This document shows, one piece after another, positions 1 to 9,458 of a stretch of 64,000 bases of DNA. The stretch is from Massilia sp. METH4 (GTDB lineage Bacteria; Pseudomonadota; Gammaproteobacteria; Burkholderiales; Burkholderiaceae_D): NCBI RefSeq assembly GCF_037094685.1, contig NZ_CP146614.1, positions 4,712,001 to 4,776,000 on the forward strand. Direction: 5' to 3'. The first letter of the stretch is position 1. Each line of letters begins with the position of its first letter. The position numbers and the translations under genes were made by a program. Under the pieces are notes generated by a model, which saw nothing but the letters and a program-made list of their open reading frames with translations, ran no database searches and was not told where the DNA came from.

Positions 1-291
1 GAAGCTCGTGCAAGCCAGGTGGTCGAGCGTGCACAGGTCCTCTCCGGCGTCCACGCGGAACAGGTGCAGCCGCTTGTCGCGGCGATAGTCGAATTCCCCC
101 AGCTCGGTAAAGCGGTCGGCGGGAATGTCCAGCCCCGCTTCCTCGAACAGTTCGCGCCGCGCCGCCTGCAGCGCCGTCTCGCCGGCATCGCGCAAGCCTT
201 TCGGAATGTCCCAGTGTTTCGTGCCGGTCACGTGGCACAACAGCAGCCGCCCGGCCGCATCGACGATCAAGGTGCCGCATGACGTGTCCAA
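1..291 (-). CDS. NUDIX hydrolase, partial (3' end outside window)
   Basis: Partial minus-strand reading frame cut by the left edge of the window; 97 codons are visible. It carries a NUDIX box near residues 25-47 that fits the family pattern GX5EX7REUXEEXGU (G-LRDAG-E-TALQAAR-RELFEEAGL). NUDIX proteins hydrolyse nucleoside diphosphates linked to another group, usually in the cytoplasm; the substrate cannot be told from this fragment. The start is an inferred TTG at 291-289, because AAGGAG lies nine bases upstream (306-301) and the frame is closed by a TAA shortly before that. No ATG start fits the conserved N-terminal strand. Confidence 0.8.
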   Translation of the reverse strand, partial: MDTSCGTLIVDAAGRLLLCHVTGTKHWDIPKGLRDAGETALQAARRELFEEAGLDIPADRFTELGEFDYRRDKRLHLFRVDAGEDLCTLDHLACTSF

Positions 292-561
292 TTGCGCGAA
301 CTCCTTATCGAAACGTTTATTTTACTGTTGTATTTCAAGATTGCATCGCCGCCCAGGCGTAGTTCCTTGAGGAAACTTATCGACAGGCACTAGTTGCTGC
401 ACTACAGTGTGACGGTCGCGCGGTCCCCTGTCCCGTACCGCCATTCGACCAGGCGCCAACGGCCATCGGCCGCGGGGGCGCAAGCCGTCCCGCCCGTTCA
501 TCGGCGAAGACCCATTTAACGTTGACTCTCAAACATGGCGCTCGAGAGGCGCGTAACGCTC

Positions 562-1815
562 ATGGTCCGAGAAAACATCATACCGATGCTGCACGTCCCG
601 CGCCGCGCTGCCGCGCTGGCAATCGTGCTGGCGTTCGCCCAGACGGGCGCCCAGGCACAGGCGAAATGGACATTCGGCGGCTTCGGCACGCTGGCTGCCG
701 TGCATTCGAGCGAGCATCAGGCCGATTACATGGCCAGTCCCCTCTCGCCGGGCAAGGCCGGCTACAGCAAGGACGTGGCCTTCGACGTGGACAGCCGCGT
801 CGGCGCCCAGCTCGGCGTGCAATTCGACCGGCGCTGGTCGGCCGTCGTGCAGGTCGTGCAGGAGCAGACCATCAGCGACGGGTATGAGCCTCGGCTCGAG
901 TGGGCGAATGTGAAGTTCCAGGTCACGCCGGAACTGTCGCTGCGCGCCGGCCGCATCGCCTTGCCGCTGTTCCTGGCGGCCGACTACCGCAAGGCCACCT
1001 ACGCGCTGCCGTGGCTGCGCCCGCCCGTCGAGCTGTACAGCCTCATGCCGATCACGAACAGCGACGGCATCGATGCCAGCTACCGCTGGAGCGCGGCCGG
1101 TTTCAAGCACGAGACCCAGCTGTCGGTGGGGCACGCGACGGTGCGCCTGGCCCGCGGCGTTAAGGGGGAGTCGAACACTGTCGTCGGCCTCACGCACAAT
1201 GCCACGTCCGGCGCGCTGACCTTGCGCGCGACGCTGGCGCATGCGGGATTCAAGGTGACCGGGGCCGAGCCATACTTCGATGCCTTCCGCAGCTTCGGTC
1301 CGCCCGGCCAGGCGCTGGCGGACCGCTACGACATCGCCAGCCGCGACGTGCGCGTGGCGAGCGTGGGATTCAACTATGATCCGGGCGACTGGTTCCTGAT
1401 GGGCGAGCTGGGCCGGGTGAACACGCGCTCGCTGCTGGGCGACCAGACCGCTTCCTATCTGTCGGGTGGGTACCGTTTCGGTACCGTGGCGCCATACTTC
1501 ACGTACGCCTTCGTGCGCTCGAACATGGCACGGCGGGAGGCCGGCCTGCCGGTGGCGGGCCTCCCGCCGCCCGCGGCGGCACTCGCGACGGTGCTGAACG
1601 AGGAACTGAACTACCGCCTGCGCCGCGTCGCCAGCCAGAATACCGCCAGTATCGGCGCGCGCTGGGACTTCGCGCCGAACTATGCGCTCAAGGTGCAGCT
1701 GGACCGCGTGAAGCCGCAGCGCGGCTCCGAGGGCACGCTGAACAATGTGCAGCCGGGCTTCCAGTCCGGCCGCGCGTTCGGCGTCATCAGCGTCGGCGTG
1801 GATTTCGTGTTTTGA
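562..1815 (+). CDS. outer-membrane porin-like beta-barrel protein
   Basis: About 417 residues. A signal peptide is clear (LAIVLAFAQTGAQAQA, cleavage before KWTFGGFG). The mature part alternates short aromatic-rich beta strands with turns and ends in a terminal strand finishing with aromatic Phe (GVISVGVDFVF), the usual outer-membrane barrel signature. It probably forms a passive channel; its substrate is unknown. The gene sits 10 bases upstream of a periplasmic binding protein gene, followed by an overlapping GGDEF-EAL gene, so the three are likely one operon. Three in-frame ATGs exist (535, 562, 586). I chose 562 because AGAGG lies 12 bases before it, but 586 would also leave an intact signal peptide. 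Confidence 0.75.
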   Translation: MVRENIIPMLHVPRRAAALAIVLAFAQTGAQAQAKWTFGGFGTLAAVHSSEHQADYMASPLSPGKAGYSKDVAFDVDSRVGAQLGVQFDRRWSAVVQVVQEQTISDGYEPRLEWANVKFQVTPELSLRAGRIALPLFLAADYRKATYALPWLRPPVELYSLMPITNSDGIDASYRWSAAGFKHETQLSVGHATVRLARGVKGESNTVVGLTHNATSGALTLRATLAHAGFKVTGAEPYFDAFRSFGPPGQALADRYDIASRDVRVASVGFNYDPGDWFLMGELGRVNTRSLLGDQTASYLSGGYRFGTVAPYFTYAFVRSNMARREAGLPVAGLPPPAAALATVLNEELNYRLRRVASQNTASIGARWDFAPNYALKVQLDRVKPQRGSEGTLNNVQPGFQSGRAFGVISVGVDFVF

Positions 1816-1825
1816 CGGAGCCGAT

Positions 1826-2266
1826 ATGCCACGAAAGAACCTCCGATCAAAGAAGCTGCGATGGCTCCTGGCGCTCTGTCTGACGCTTGGCAGCGCGCAG
1901 GCGGCCGACCTGGTCGTCATCGTGTCGGCACGCGCGCCGGTGATGGCCCTGCGCACCGACCAGGTGGCCGACATCTTCCTGTCCGAAGCCAACCGATTCC
2001 CCGACGGCAGCGAGGCGATCGCGGTCGACCAGAGCATCGGCACGCCCGTGCGCGACGAGTTCTACGAAAGGATCGCACACCGCTCGCCGGCCCTGATGAA
2101 GGCTTACTGGACCAAGATGATCTTCACCGGCCGCGGCCAGCCGCCGCGCGAGGCGGGCGGCAACGCCGCCGTGCGCAAGCTGGTGGCCGACAACCCTGGC
2201 ATGATCGGCTACATCGAGCGCTCGGCGCTCGATCCGAGCGTGCGCCCGGTCCTGGTGGTGCGATGA
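1826..2266 (+). CDS. small periplasmic phosphate-binding (PstS)-like protein
   Basis: About 146 residues with an N-terminal signal peptide ([14 protein letters not shown]). The mature sequence has the pattern of short PstS-like binding domains: a start resembling [10 protein letters not shown], then [24 protein letters not shown], then a C-terminal GMIGYIERS strand. Known PstS-like short proteins bind phosphate or other oxyanions in the periplasm, but this one is about half the length of a true PstS and is not next to pstCAB. The stop overlaps the next start by four bases (ATGA), which implies translational coupling with the c-di-GMP enzyme gene. Together with the porin upstream it could form the sensory input of that enzyme; this role is an inference from context. 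Confidence 0.7.
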   Translation: MPRKNLRSKKLRWLLALCLTLGSAQAADLVVIVSARAPVMALRTDQVADIFLSEANRFPDGSEAIAVDQSIGTPVRDEFYERIAHRSPALMKAYWTKMIFTGRGQPPREAGGNAAVRKLVADNPGMIGYIERSALDPSVRPVLVVR

Positions 2267-4929
2267 TGGCCGCGCTCCGCATCGAATCGCAGGGCAACCG
2301 CTGGTTGCGGCTCGGCCTCGAAACCTATGTTTCGCTGCCGCTGTTCACGCTGGTGCTGCTCGGCGTGATCTGGGCCGCCACGCTGCACTTCATCGGCAAC
2401 GAAAGGGTGGCGGCGCAGGAAGCCGCGCGCAGCTCGGTGGCCGAACTCCTCGAAACCTACGAGGCGCAGGTGGCGCGCAACCTGAACGGCATCGACCAGA
2501 CGCTCAAGCTGATCAAGTATGCCGCCGAGCGCAAGGGGCTCGACGCAGCGCTGCCGGAACTGGCCCAGGAAGGGCTGCTGCCGCCCGGCGTGGTGTTCGC
2601 CGTCAGCATCGCCGATGCGACGGGCCGCATCGTCTCGAGCAGCCCGCAGGCCGTCGACCAGCTGGTGGCCGGCGAGGGCTATTTCGACGTGCACAGGCTG
2701 CGCGACACCAACCAGCCTTTCGTGGCGCGGGTGGCGCGCGACAGTGCGCGGGCCGACTGGCACATCCACTTCTCGCGCCGCCTGAACGCGCCGGACGGCT
2801 CCTTCGCGGGCGCCGTGGTCCTGGAAGTGGATCCCTCGTATTTCACCATCGGCTACGAGCGCTCACGCCAGGGCGACCTGGGCCTGCTGGCGATTGCCGG
2901 CGGCGACGGCGTGATGCGCACGGTGCGCATCGGCGACCAGACGTCCTGGGGCCAGCAGGTCGACACCGCGGCCTGGGAACGGGCGCGCAGCGAGCCGTGG
3001 ATTTCGTCGCTCGACGGGGTGCCGCGCTATACCGCCGCGCGCGCCATGCGCGCCTATGGCCTGGTGGCCGTGGTCGGCCTGGCCGAGGCGGAGCAGATGG
3101 CGCCGTTCGAACAGCAGCGCCGCACGCATCTGTGGGAGGCGTCGGTGGCGTCGGCCGTGCTGTTCCTCGTCATCGCGCTCGTGTGGGCCTGGTCGTGGCA
3201 GGGCGCCAAGGCGCGGCGCCACATCCGCATGGCCCAGGAAACCTATGCCGCCGCGTCCGAGGCGAACCTGGACGCCTTCTTCGTGCTGCGCGCGGTCTGG
3301 ACCGACGGCAAGGGCAAGGACCGGCGCATCAGCGACTTCCGCATCGTCTCGGCCAACTCGCGCGCCGAGCAGATCACGGGCCACAGCAAGGATGAGATGC
3401 GCAACAACACCCTGCTGCAATGGCTGCCCAGGGCGCGCGCGAGCGGCATGTTCGACCGGCTCTGCCGCATCACCACCGAGGGGGGCGTGTACCAGGAAGA
3501 GTGGCGCAACGACATGCCCGAGTTCAAGGCCGAGTGGATGCACTGGCAGGTCGTGGGCGTGGAGGGCGGCGTGGTGGCGATCCTGCGCGACATCACCGAG
3601 AGCAAGCGCGACGCCGCACGCATCTTCCACATGGCGCACCACGACGCGCTCACGGGTTTGCCGAACCGCAGCCTGATCGGCGACCGGCTGGAGCAGGCGA
3701 TCCTGCTGGCCCAGCGCGAGGGGCACGAGGTGATGGTGGCCTTCGTGGACCTGGACAGCTTCAAGCTCGTCAACGACACGCTGGGCCACACGGCCGGCGA
3801 CGAATTGCTCAAGACCGTGGCCAGCCGCATGGTCGAGTGCGTGCGCAAGACCGATACCGTGGGCCGCTTCGGCGGCGACGAATTCGTGCTGGTGCTGCCG
3901 CAGGCCGATGGGGGCGAGACCGACCGCGCGGGACTGCTGGAAAAGATCCTCGCCGCCGTGGTGCGCCCCGTGATGCTGGACGGCCAGGAAGTGCAGGTCA
4001 GCTGCTCGATCGGCGCGGCGGTCTACCCCCGCGACGGCGGCAGCCGCGACACGCTGATGATGAACGCCGACGCGGCCATGTACCGTGCCAAGGAAATGGG
4101 CAAGAACAATTGCCAGTTCTATGCGCACGAGATGAATGCCTCGCTGGAGGAAAAGCTGGCGCTGATGGAAGGCTTGCGCCGCGCCGTCGACGACAACCAG
4201 CTGCGCCTGCTGTACCAGCCGAAGGTGGACCTGGCGAGCGGCCGCGTGTTCGGCGTGGAAGCGCTGGTGCGCTGGCAGCACCCGGAGCGGGGCATGGTGC
4301 GGCCGGACCTGTTCATTCCGCTGGCCGAGGAGAGCGGCATGATCGTGGCGATCGGCGAATGGGTGCTGCGCGAGGCGTGCCGCCAGGCGCGCCGCTGGCA
4401 GGACGCCGGCCTGGGGCCGATCAGCATGTCGGTCAACGTGTCGCCGCGGCAGTTCGACGACCGCCGGCTGGTGGCGCGCGTGGCGGCAGCGTTGGCCGAG
4501 GCCGGCCTCGACCCGTGCTGGCTGGAGCTGGAAGTGACGGAAAGCCTGATCATGCGCGACGTGCAGGGGGCGGTGGACAAGATGCGCGAGCTGGAGGCGA
4601 TGGGCATCGCCCTGTCGATCGACGATTTCGGCACCGGCTACTCGAGCCTGGCGGCATTGAAGTCCTTCCCGATCTCGCGCCTGAAGATCGACAAGTCCTT
4701 CGTGCGCGACCTGGCGCACAGTGCCGACGACCAGGCCATCGCCCGCGCTATCATCTCGCTGTCGCACCAGTTGCAGATGCGCGTGATCGCGGAGGGGGTG
4801 GAAACCGAGCAGCAGCGCGCCTTCCTCACGCAATACGGCTGCGACGAAATGCAGGGCTATCTCTTCAGCAGGCCGGTGCCGCCGGCCGACATCGGCGCCA
4901 TGCTGGCGGAGGGGGAGGCCGCCGCCTGA
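2263..4929 (+). CDS. membrane-bound GGDEF-EAL c-di-GMP enzyme with dCache and PAS domains
   Basis: About 888 residues. Order: transmembrane helix (about 20-45), extracytoplasmic double-Cache-type region (about 45-285), second helix (about 289-313), PAS domain (about 326-446), GGDEF domain with an intact GGDEF at 537-541 and an RxxD inhibitory site (RKTD) just before it, and an EAL domain starting at EAL 666-668 with the DDFGTGYSS and EGVE motifs kept. All catalytic signatures are present, so it could both make and degrade cyclic di-GMP; which activity dominates is unknown. The start overlaps the preceding gene (ATGA). A second ATG directly follows the first. The periplasmic sensor fits a role in reading the state of the binding protein encoded upstream. 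Confidence 0.92.
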   Translation: MMAALRIESQGNRWLRLGLETYVSLPLFTLVLLGVIWAATLHFIGNERVAAQEAARSSVAELLETYEAQVARNLNGIDQTLKLIKYAAERKGLDAALPELAQEGLLPPGVVFAVSIADATGRIVSSSPQAVDQLVAGEGYFDVHRLRDTNQPFVARVARDSARADWHIHFSRRLNAPDGSFAGAVVLEVDPSYFTIGYERSRQGDLGLLAIAGGDGVMRTVRIGDQTSWGQQVDTAAWERARSEPWISSLDGVPRYTAARAMRAYGLVAVVGLAEAEQMAPFEQQRRTHLWEASVASAVLFLVIALVWAWSWQGAKARRHIRMAQETYAAASEANLDAFFVLRAVWTDGKGKDRRISDFRIVSANSRAEQITGHSKDEMRNNTLLQWLPRARASGMFDRLCRITTEGGVYQEEWRNDMPEFKAEWMHWQVVGVEGGVVAILRDITESKRDAARIFHMAHHDALTGLPNRSLIGDRLEQAILLAQREGHEVMVAFVDLDSFKLVNDTLGHTAGDELLKTVASRMVECVRKTDTVGRFGGDEFVLVLPQADGGETDRAGLLEKILAAVVRPVMLDGQEVQVSCSIGAAVYPRDGGSRDTLMMNADAAMYRAKEMGKNNCQFYAHEMNASLEEKLALMEGLRRAVDDNQLRLLYQPKVDLASGRVFGVEALVRWQHPERGMVRPDLFIPLAEESGMIVAIGEWVLREACRQARRWQDAGLGPISMSVNVSPRQFDDRRLVARVAAALAEAGLDPCWLELEVTESLIMRDVQGAVDKMRELEAMGIALSIDDFGTGYSSLAALKSFPISRLKIDKSFVRDLAHSADDQAIARAIISLSHQLQMRVIAEGVETEQQRAFLTQYGCDEMQGYLFSRPVPPADIGAMLAEGEAAA

Positions 4930-4948
4930 CGGCGGGCCGGGCGCCCGC

Positions 4949-5428
4949 CTACAGCAGCGGGCCGCCGGGTCCCGTCTGCACCTGCCCATCGCCGCGGCAA
5001 TCGGCTACGTGCTGCGTGCGCCCGCTGCCGTCGACGAGCCGGCCGGATACCACGTTCACCTGGCGCGCGGCCATCTCCTGCTGCAATTGCCCGGTGCAGA
5101 AGCGCTGCTGCCAGGCCGCCTGGCGTGCCGCGTTGGCGGCATCGTCCCGCGCCCTGGCCAGAGCGGGGTCTTCGGTAACGAATGTGACCTGGTAGCCCTC
5201 GCGCGGCTGCGGCAGCGACGGCGCCATCCCGACATAGCGGATGCCGGCACCATGCCCGGCCACCGCGCGCGCGTGCTGCGCGATGCGCCCGGCCGTCGGC
5301 GATGCCTGGGCGTCCGGCACGGCCGGCGGGGCCTTGGGACCGAACAGCGCCCAGCCGGCCAGTGCCGCGATCACGACGGCGGCCGCGGCGGCGCTGCCCA
5401 GGAGCCACGGTCTGGCTGAGCGGTTCAT
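4949..5428 (-). CDS. hypothetical single-pass membrane protein
   Basis: 159 residues with an N-terminal membrane segment (about residues 9-28, WLLGSAAAAAVVIAALAGWALF), after which the chain probably lies in the periplasm. The remainder is Ala/Gln-rich with one helix-forming stretch (ARARDDAANAARQAAWQQRF) and two cysteines (residues near 110 and 143) that could form a disulfide. It converges on the GGDEF-EAL gene with about 20 bases between the stops. I do not recognise a family. Codon use fits the surrounding genome, and the frame stays open with the expected third-position GC, so it is likely a real gene. Confidence 0.6.
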   Translation of the reverse strand: MNRSARPWLLGSAAAAAVVIAALAGWALFGPKAPPAVPDAQASPTAGRIAQHARAVAGHGAGIRYVGMAPSLPQPREGYQVTFVTEDPALARARDDAANAARQAAWQQRFCTGQLQQEMAARQVNVVSGRLVDGSGRTQHVADCRGDGQVQTGPGGPLL

Positions 5429-5640
5429 GCTTCCTGTCCTTCGGGTGTCCTCATGGGCGCCATTGTAGCGGACCGCCCGCCGCTTGCCCGGTCAGGCGCG
5501 ACCCCTGGTATGGCGTGCCGTGCAGCACGGGAATCGCGCACAATACGAAAGGGTGATACTCTAAATATTGCATCTTGGTAAAATGTCTATTCGTTCAAGT
5601 GATCGTGCAACGATTGCAACTATAAGAAAGATGGCGAGAC

Positions 5641-6831
5641 ATGAAACCTGAATCGCAGAGTGCGCGGGCGCGCGCTGTGTCGCGGCGCATCGCGGCCGCC
5701 CGGCCGCTGGCCACCACCGCCATGCACGAGCGTGTGGACCTCCTGAAGTCGCGGGGCGAATCCGTGATCGACTTTTCGATCGCGATCTCGCATTTCCCCG
5801 CACCGGCCGTGGTGCGCGAGGCGGTACGCGCCGCGCTCGACGAGCCGCTGCTCCCCTACACGGCGGTCGGCGGGGCGCCGGGGCTGCGCTCGCGCCTGGC
5901 CGCCAAGCTGCGCGCCGAGAACGGCATCGCCGCCGAAGCGCGGCACGTGATCGCCACCAATGGCGCGAAGCAGGCGCTGTACCAGGCGCTGTACGTGATG
6001 ACCGATCCCGGCGACACCGTCATCGTCATGCGCCCCCACTGGCCCGCCTATGTGGCCACGGCGCAGTTGCTGGGCTTGCACACCGTGCTGGTGGACCAGC
6101 CGGACGTGCTCGACGCCGCCTTCCTCCACGCATTGCCGCAGGCGGCCGTCCTGATCGTGAACAATCCGCACAACCCGACCGGCAAGGTGTACACCGCGGC
6201 CGAACTCGAGTGCATCCGCGCCTGGCTGCGCGCGCGGAGCACGGCCTGCATCGTCGACGAAAGCTATGAAAAGCTGATCTTCGAGGGAGCGCACCACAGC
6301 CTGGCCGCATGCCCGGACTGGGAAGAGGTGGGCATCGCTACCATCTATTCCGCGTCGCAGAGCTATGCGATGATGGGCTGGCGCGCCGGCTTCGCCTGCG
6401 CGCCGGCCCGGTGGGTCAAGGCGATGGAAGCACTGCAGGGGCCGATCACGGCGGCGGTGCCGGCGCTGACGCAGGTCGCGGCCGACGCGGCGTTCGCCAT
6501 CGGCGCCGTGCCCGAGCTGCTGGCGGACTATCGCGCCCGGCGCGACCTGGTGGTCGACCTGTTCGCCCCGGTGCCGTGGATCGCGCTGCCGGCGCCCGCT
6601 TCCGGCCCCTACCTGTGGGGCGACGTGACGGCGCTCACGCTCGACACGGTGGCATTCGCCGAGACCCTGATCGAGGAATACGGCGTGGCGATCATGCCCG
6701 GCGAGGCGCTGGGCTGCCCCGGCTTCATCCGCATCGGCTACATCGCCGATGACGAAGCCACGCTGCGGCGCGGCGTGGCGGCCATCATCGCCCTCGGCGA
6801 CCGACTGGCGGCCGGTGGCCCCTCCCGCTGA
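5641..6831 (+). CDS. fold-type I aminotransferase homologue lacking the PLP lysine
   Basis: 396 residues with the layout of class I/II aminotransferases: an N-terminal segment with VIDFSIAISHFPAP, a glycine turn YTAVGGAPGLRSRLA, the NNPHNPTGKVYT motif, and DESYEKLIFEG. Where the family has S-K-x-Y-x-M-x-GWR with the Schiff-base lysine, this protein reads SASQSYAMMGWRAG, so the lysine is replaced by Gln240 (codon CAG at 6358-6360). Frame and flanking motifs are intact, so this is not a local frameshift. Normal transamination needs that lysine, so the protein may be a pseudoenzyme, a binding or regulatory protein, or may use different chemistry. The gene follows a 200-base AT-richer spacer and is 11 bases from a sensor kinase gene, so they may be cotranscribed. 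Confidence 0.85.
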   Translation: MKPESQSARARAVSRRIAAARPLATTAMHERVDLLKSRGESVIDFSIAISHFPAPAVVREAVRAALDEPLLPYTAVGGAPGLRSRLAAKLRAENGIAAEARHVIATNGAKQALYQALYVMTDPGDTVIVMRPHWPAYVATAQLLGLHTVLVDQPDVLDAAFLHALPQAAVLIVNNPHNPTGKVYTAAELECIRAWLRARSTACIVDESYEKLIFEGAHHSLAACPDWEEVGIATIYSASQSYAMMGWRAGFACAPARWVKAMEALQGPITAAVPALTQVAADAAFAIGAVPELLADYRARRDLVVDLFAPVPWIALPAPASGPYLWGDVTALTLDTVAFAETLIEEYGVAIMPGEALGCPGFIRIGYIADDEATLRRGVAAIIALGDRLAAGGPSR

Positions 6832-6842
6832 GGAGCCGCTAC

Positions 6843-9062
6843 GTGCCGCGCCTTAACAGCCTGCGCGCCCGTTTGATACTGCTCGTCGCGCTTGCCATCA
6901 CGCCGATGGCGGCGATGACGGTGCTCACCGGCGTGCGCGAGCGCGAGCACGCAATCGACGTGGCCCGCGAAAACCTGCAGCGGGTGGCCAACCTGGCGGC
7001 GGCAAACGAAGCGCAGTCCATCGAGGGCGCCCGCCAGATCCTGCGCGACCTGTCGAGCATTCCCGACCTGCTGGACGACCAGGACGATTGCAGCGTGCTG
7101 CTGTCGGATATCCTGGCCAAGAACACCAACTACGTGAACTTCGGCCTGATCCAGTTGAACGGCGACGTCACATGCAGCGCCGTCGCTTCGGTCGGCCTCG
7201 TCAACCTGGCCGACCGGCCGCACTTCCGGCGCGCGATCGCCGAGCGCCGCTTCATCGCCGGCAACTACGTGTTCGGCCGCGTGATCGGCAAGCACACGAT
7301 CAACCTGACGTTCCCCGTCATCAAGGGCGGCGAGGTGAAGGCCGTGCTGTTCGCGGCGATGGACCTGGCCGAGCTGGACAAGTTCGTGCTCGACGTGCAC
7401 CTGTCGCCCGGTTCGGTGCTGTGGACGGTCGACGGCCGGGGCACGATCATCTCGCGCCGGCCCGACCCCGCGGAGTGGTTCGGCAAGCCGATCGCGCCGC
7501 ACCTGCGCCAGGCGCTGGCAACGCGGCCGCGCACGCCGCTGCTGCTGACCGACGACGACGGCGTGCAGCGGCTGTACGTGTTCGCTCCCGTGGGCAAGCA
7601 GGATATTTCCGAATACACCGTGATCATCGGCGTGCCTTACGACGAGATCGTGGGCGCCGCCACACGCGACCAGCTGATCGCGATCGTCGGCCTGGCGGCG
7701 ACGATCACGCTGGCCCTGCTGGCGGCCTGGTTCGGCGGCGACATCCTGATCGTGCGGCGCGTGCAGACGCTGGCGCGCACGGCGAACCGCATCGCCGGCG
7801 GCTCGCTCGATTCGCGCACCGGCCTCGCCTACGAGGACGAGGAGATCGGCCGACTGGCCCGCTCGCTGGACGAGATGGCCCAGGCGCTGCACAAGAAGGA
7901 ACTGGAGCGCGACGCGGCGGCCGCCTCGCTGCAGGCGGCGGACCGCCGCAAGGATGAGTTCCTGGCGATGCTGGCCCACGAGCTGCGCAACCCGCTGGCG
8001 CCGATCAGCTCGGGAGCCCAGGTGCTGAAGATGGCGCACGCGGACAATCCGGCCGTGGCGCGCACGGCGGAAATCATCGCGCGCCAGGTCGAGCACATGA
8101 CGCGGCTGATCGACGACCTGCTCGACGTCTCGCGCGTCACGCGCGGGCTGGTCAAGCTGAACCGCCAGCCGCTCGACCTGCGCACCGTGGTCGAGGACGC
8201 GGTGGAACAGGCGTACCCGCTGTTCAAGTCGAAGCGCCAGCAGCTGGCGCTCGACATCCCGCACGTGCCGATGGGCATCAACGCCGACCACAAGCGCATG
8301 GTGCAGGTCGTGGCGAACCTGCTCAACAATGCAGCCAAGTACACGCCCGAATATGGCCGCATCCGCGTCACGCTGGAGCGCGAGGCCGGCGTGGTCCGGC
8401 TGGTGGTGGCCGACGACGGCATCGGCATGACGCCCGAGCTGGTCGCCCGCGTCTTCGAGCTGTTCACGCAGGCCGAGCGCACCTCGGACCGCTCGCAGGG
8501 CGGCCTGGGGCTGGGCCTGGCGCTGGCGCGCACGCTGGTCTCGCTGCACGGCGGCACGGTGAGGGCGGAGAGCCCCGGCCTGGATCAGGGCAGCGCGTTC
8601 ACCGTGGAGCTGCCGTATGTCGAACTGCCGGCGCAGGAAGGGCTGGACGGCCATGCGGGCCATGGCAGCCGGGCGGACCGGTCCGCCCGGCTGCGCTGCC
8701 TGGTGGTGGACGACAACGTCGACGCGGCGCAGACGCTGGCCCTGTTCCTCGAGGCGGCCGGTCACGAAGTCCACGTGGCGCACCGGGCCGCCGAGGCGCT
8801 GGAACTGGCGCGCGCGCATGCGCCGCAGCTGTGCTTCCTCGATATCGGCCTGCCCGACATCGACGGCAACGAGCTGGCGCGGGAGCTGCGGCGCCTGCCG
8901 CAGACGGCCGGCGCCCAGCTGGTCGCCGTGACCGGCTACGGCCGCAAGGAAGACCAGGAAAAATCGATCGCCGCCGGCTTCGATCAATACTTCGTGAAGC
9001 CGATGGACACGGCCAAGCTGGTGCAGCTGCTGGCCGCGATGAAGCCGGAGACGATGCAATAA
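6843..9062 (+). CDS. membrane hybrid sensor histidine kinase (dCache-HAMP-HisKA-HATPase-REC)
   Basis: About 739 residues. The start is a GTG preceded by GAGGAG, directly after the aminotransferase-fold gene. Order: N-terminal helix (about 6-28), extracytoplasmic Cache-type sensor (about 35-270), second helix (about 275-300), HAMP, HisKA domain with the phospho-accepting His in MLAHELRNPLAPI (about residue 380), HATPase domain with N, G1 and G2 boxes (NLLNNAAKY, DDGIGM, GGLGLGLAL), and a C-terminal receiver domain with phospho-acceptor Asp in CFLDIGLPDIDG. The C-terminal receiver marks it as a hybrid kinase that needs a phosphotransfer partner, not visible next to it. The ligand is unknown. 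Confidence 0.9.
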   Translation: MPRLNSLRARLILLVALAITPMAAMTVLTGVREREHAIDVARENLQRVANLAAANEAQSIEGARQILRDLSSIPDLLDDQDDCSVLLSDILAKNTNYVNFGLIQLNGDVTCSAVASVGLVNLADRPHFRRAIAERRFIAGNYVFGRVIGKHTINLTFPVIKGGEVKAVLFAAMDLAELDKFVLDVHLSPGSVLWTVDGRGTIISRRPDPAEWFGKPIAPHLRQALATRPRTPLLLTDDDGVQRLYVFAPVGKQDISEYTVIIGVPYDEIVGAATRDQLIAIVGLAATITLALLAAWFGGDILIVRRVQTLARTANRIAGGSLDSRTGLAYEDEEIGRLARSLDEMAQALHKKELERDAAAASLQAADRRKDEFLAMLAHELRNPLAPISSGAQVLKMAHADNPAVARTAEIIARQVEHMTRLIDDLLDVSRVTRGLVKLNRQPLDLRTVVEDAVEQAYPLFKSKRQQLALDIPHVPMGINADHKRMVQVVANLLNNAAKYTPEYGRIRVTLEREAGVVRLVVADDGIGMTPELVARVFELFTQAERTSDRSQGGLGLGLALARTLVSLHGGTVRAESPGLDQGSAFTVELPYVELPAQEGLDGHAGHGSRADRSARLRCLVVDDNVDAAQTLALFLEAAGHEVHVAHRAAEALELARAHAPQLCFLDIGLPDIDGNELARELRRLPQTAGAQLVAVTGYGRKEDQEKSIAAGFDQYFVKPMDTAKLVQLLAAMKPETMQ

Positions 9063-9100
9063 GCGATGCAATAAGCGACGCAATAAGCGATCCAATAAGC
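9053..9100. repeat. four-unit 12-bp tandem repeat across a stop codon
   Basis: Units of 12 bases (consensus gatgcaataagc) at 9053-9064, 9065-9076, 9077-9088 and 9089-9100, with one change each in the third and fourth unit. The first unit contains the TAA stop of the hybrid kinase gene, and each further unit repeats an in-register taa. The repeat therefore ends the kinase frame several times over. Confidence 0.9.
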
Positions 9101-9172
9101 GGCCTGGCAAGCCGCCGCGAGTCGTGTGCACCGGTGCGCGCCGGTGCGGGCCGCGGCGCTAGACTGTCAGCC

Positions 9173-9397
9173 ATGAAACGCTATCGCAACCTCGAAGGCC
9201 ACTCCGGCGTCGTCGCCTACGACATCCTGCCCGAAGCGATCGCCGTCAAGTTCTCCGGCGGGGACGTGTACGACTACACGTACCGCAGCACCGGCCGGGC
9301 GCGCGTGGAAACGATGAAGGCGCTGGCCGAGGCGGGCAGGGGGTTGTCGACGTTCATCTCGCGCTACGTGCGCGACGACTACGAACGCAAGCACTAG
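9173..9397 (+). CDS. KTSC domain protein
   Basis: 74 residues making up a single KTSC domain: SGVVAYDILPEAIAVKFSGG, then DVYDYTYRSTGRARVETMKAL, then a C-terminal RGLSTFISRYVRDDYERK. In other bacteria the domain is found alone or fused to RNA- or DNA-handling enzymes, and its function is unknown. Cytoplasmic, no signal peptide or membrane segment. It lies between the sensor kinase and nsrR, with 75 bp to the kinase stop, and shares their orientation. The first Met at 9173 gives the usual family length. Confidence 0.8.
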   Translation: MKRYRNLEGHSGVVAYDILPEAIAVKFSGGDVYDYTYRSTGRARVETMKALAEAGRGLSTFISRYVRDDYERKH

Positions 9398-9458
9398 CCG
9401 GCCGCCGGCGGCGCCGGCGCCGCGCCGCTATAATGGCGCTGCCGCCTGCCTGCCGACC

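Noticed and set aside
2863..4989. Minus-strand frame of 708 codons opposite the GGDEF-EAL gene
   Set aside because: Antisense artefact; the plus-strand protein keeps every catalytic motif.
6738..9131. Minus-strand frame of 797 codons opposite the hybrid kinase
   Set aside because: Low-complexity Arg/His/Gln translation; the plus strand has kinase and receiver motifs.
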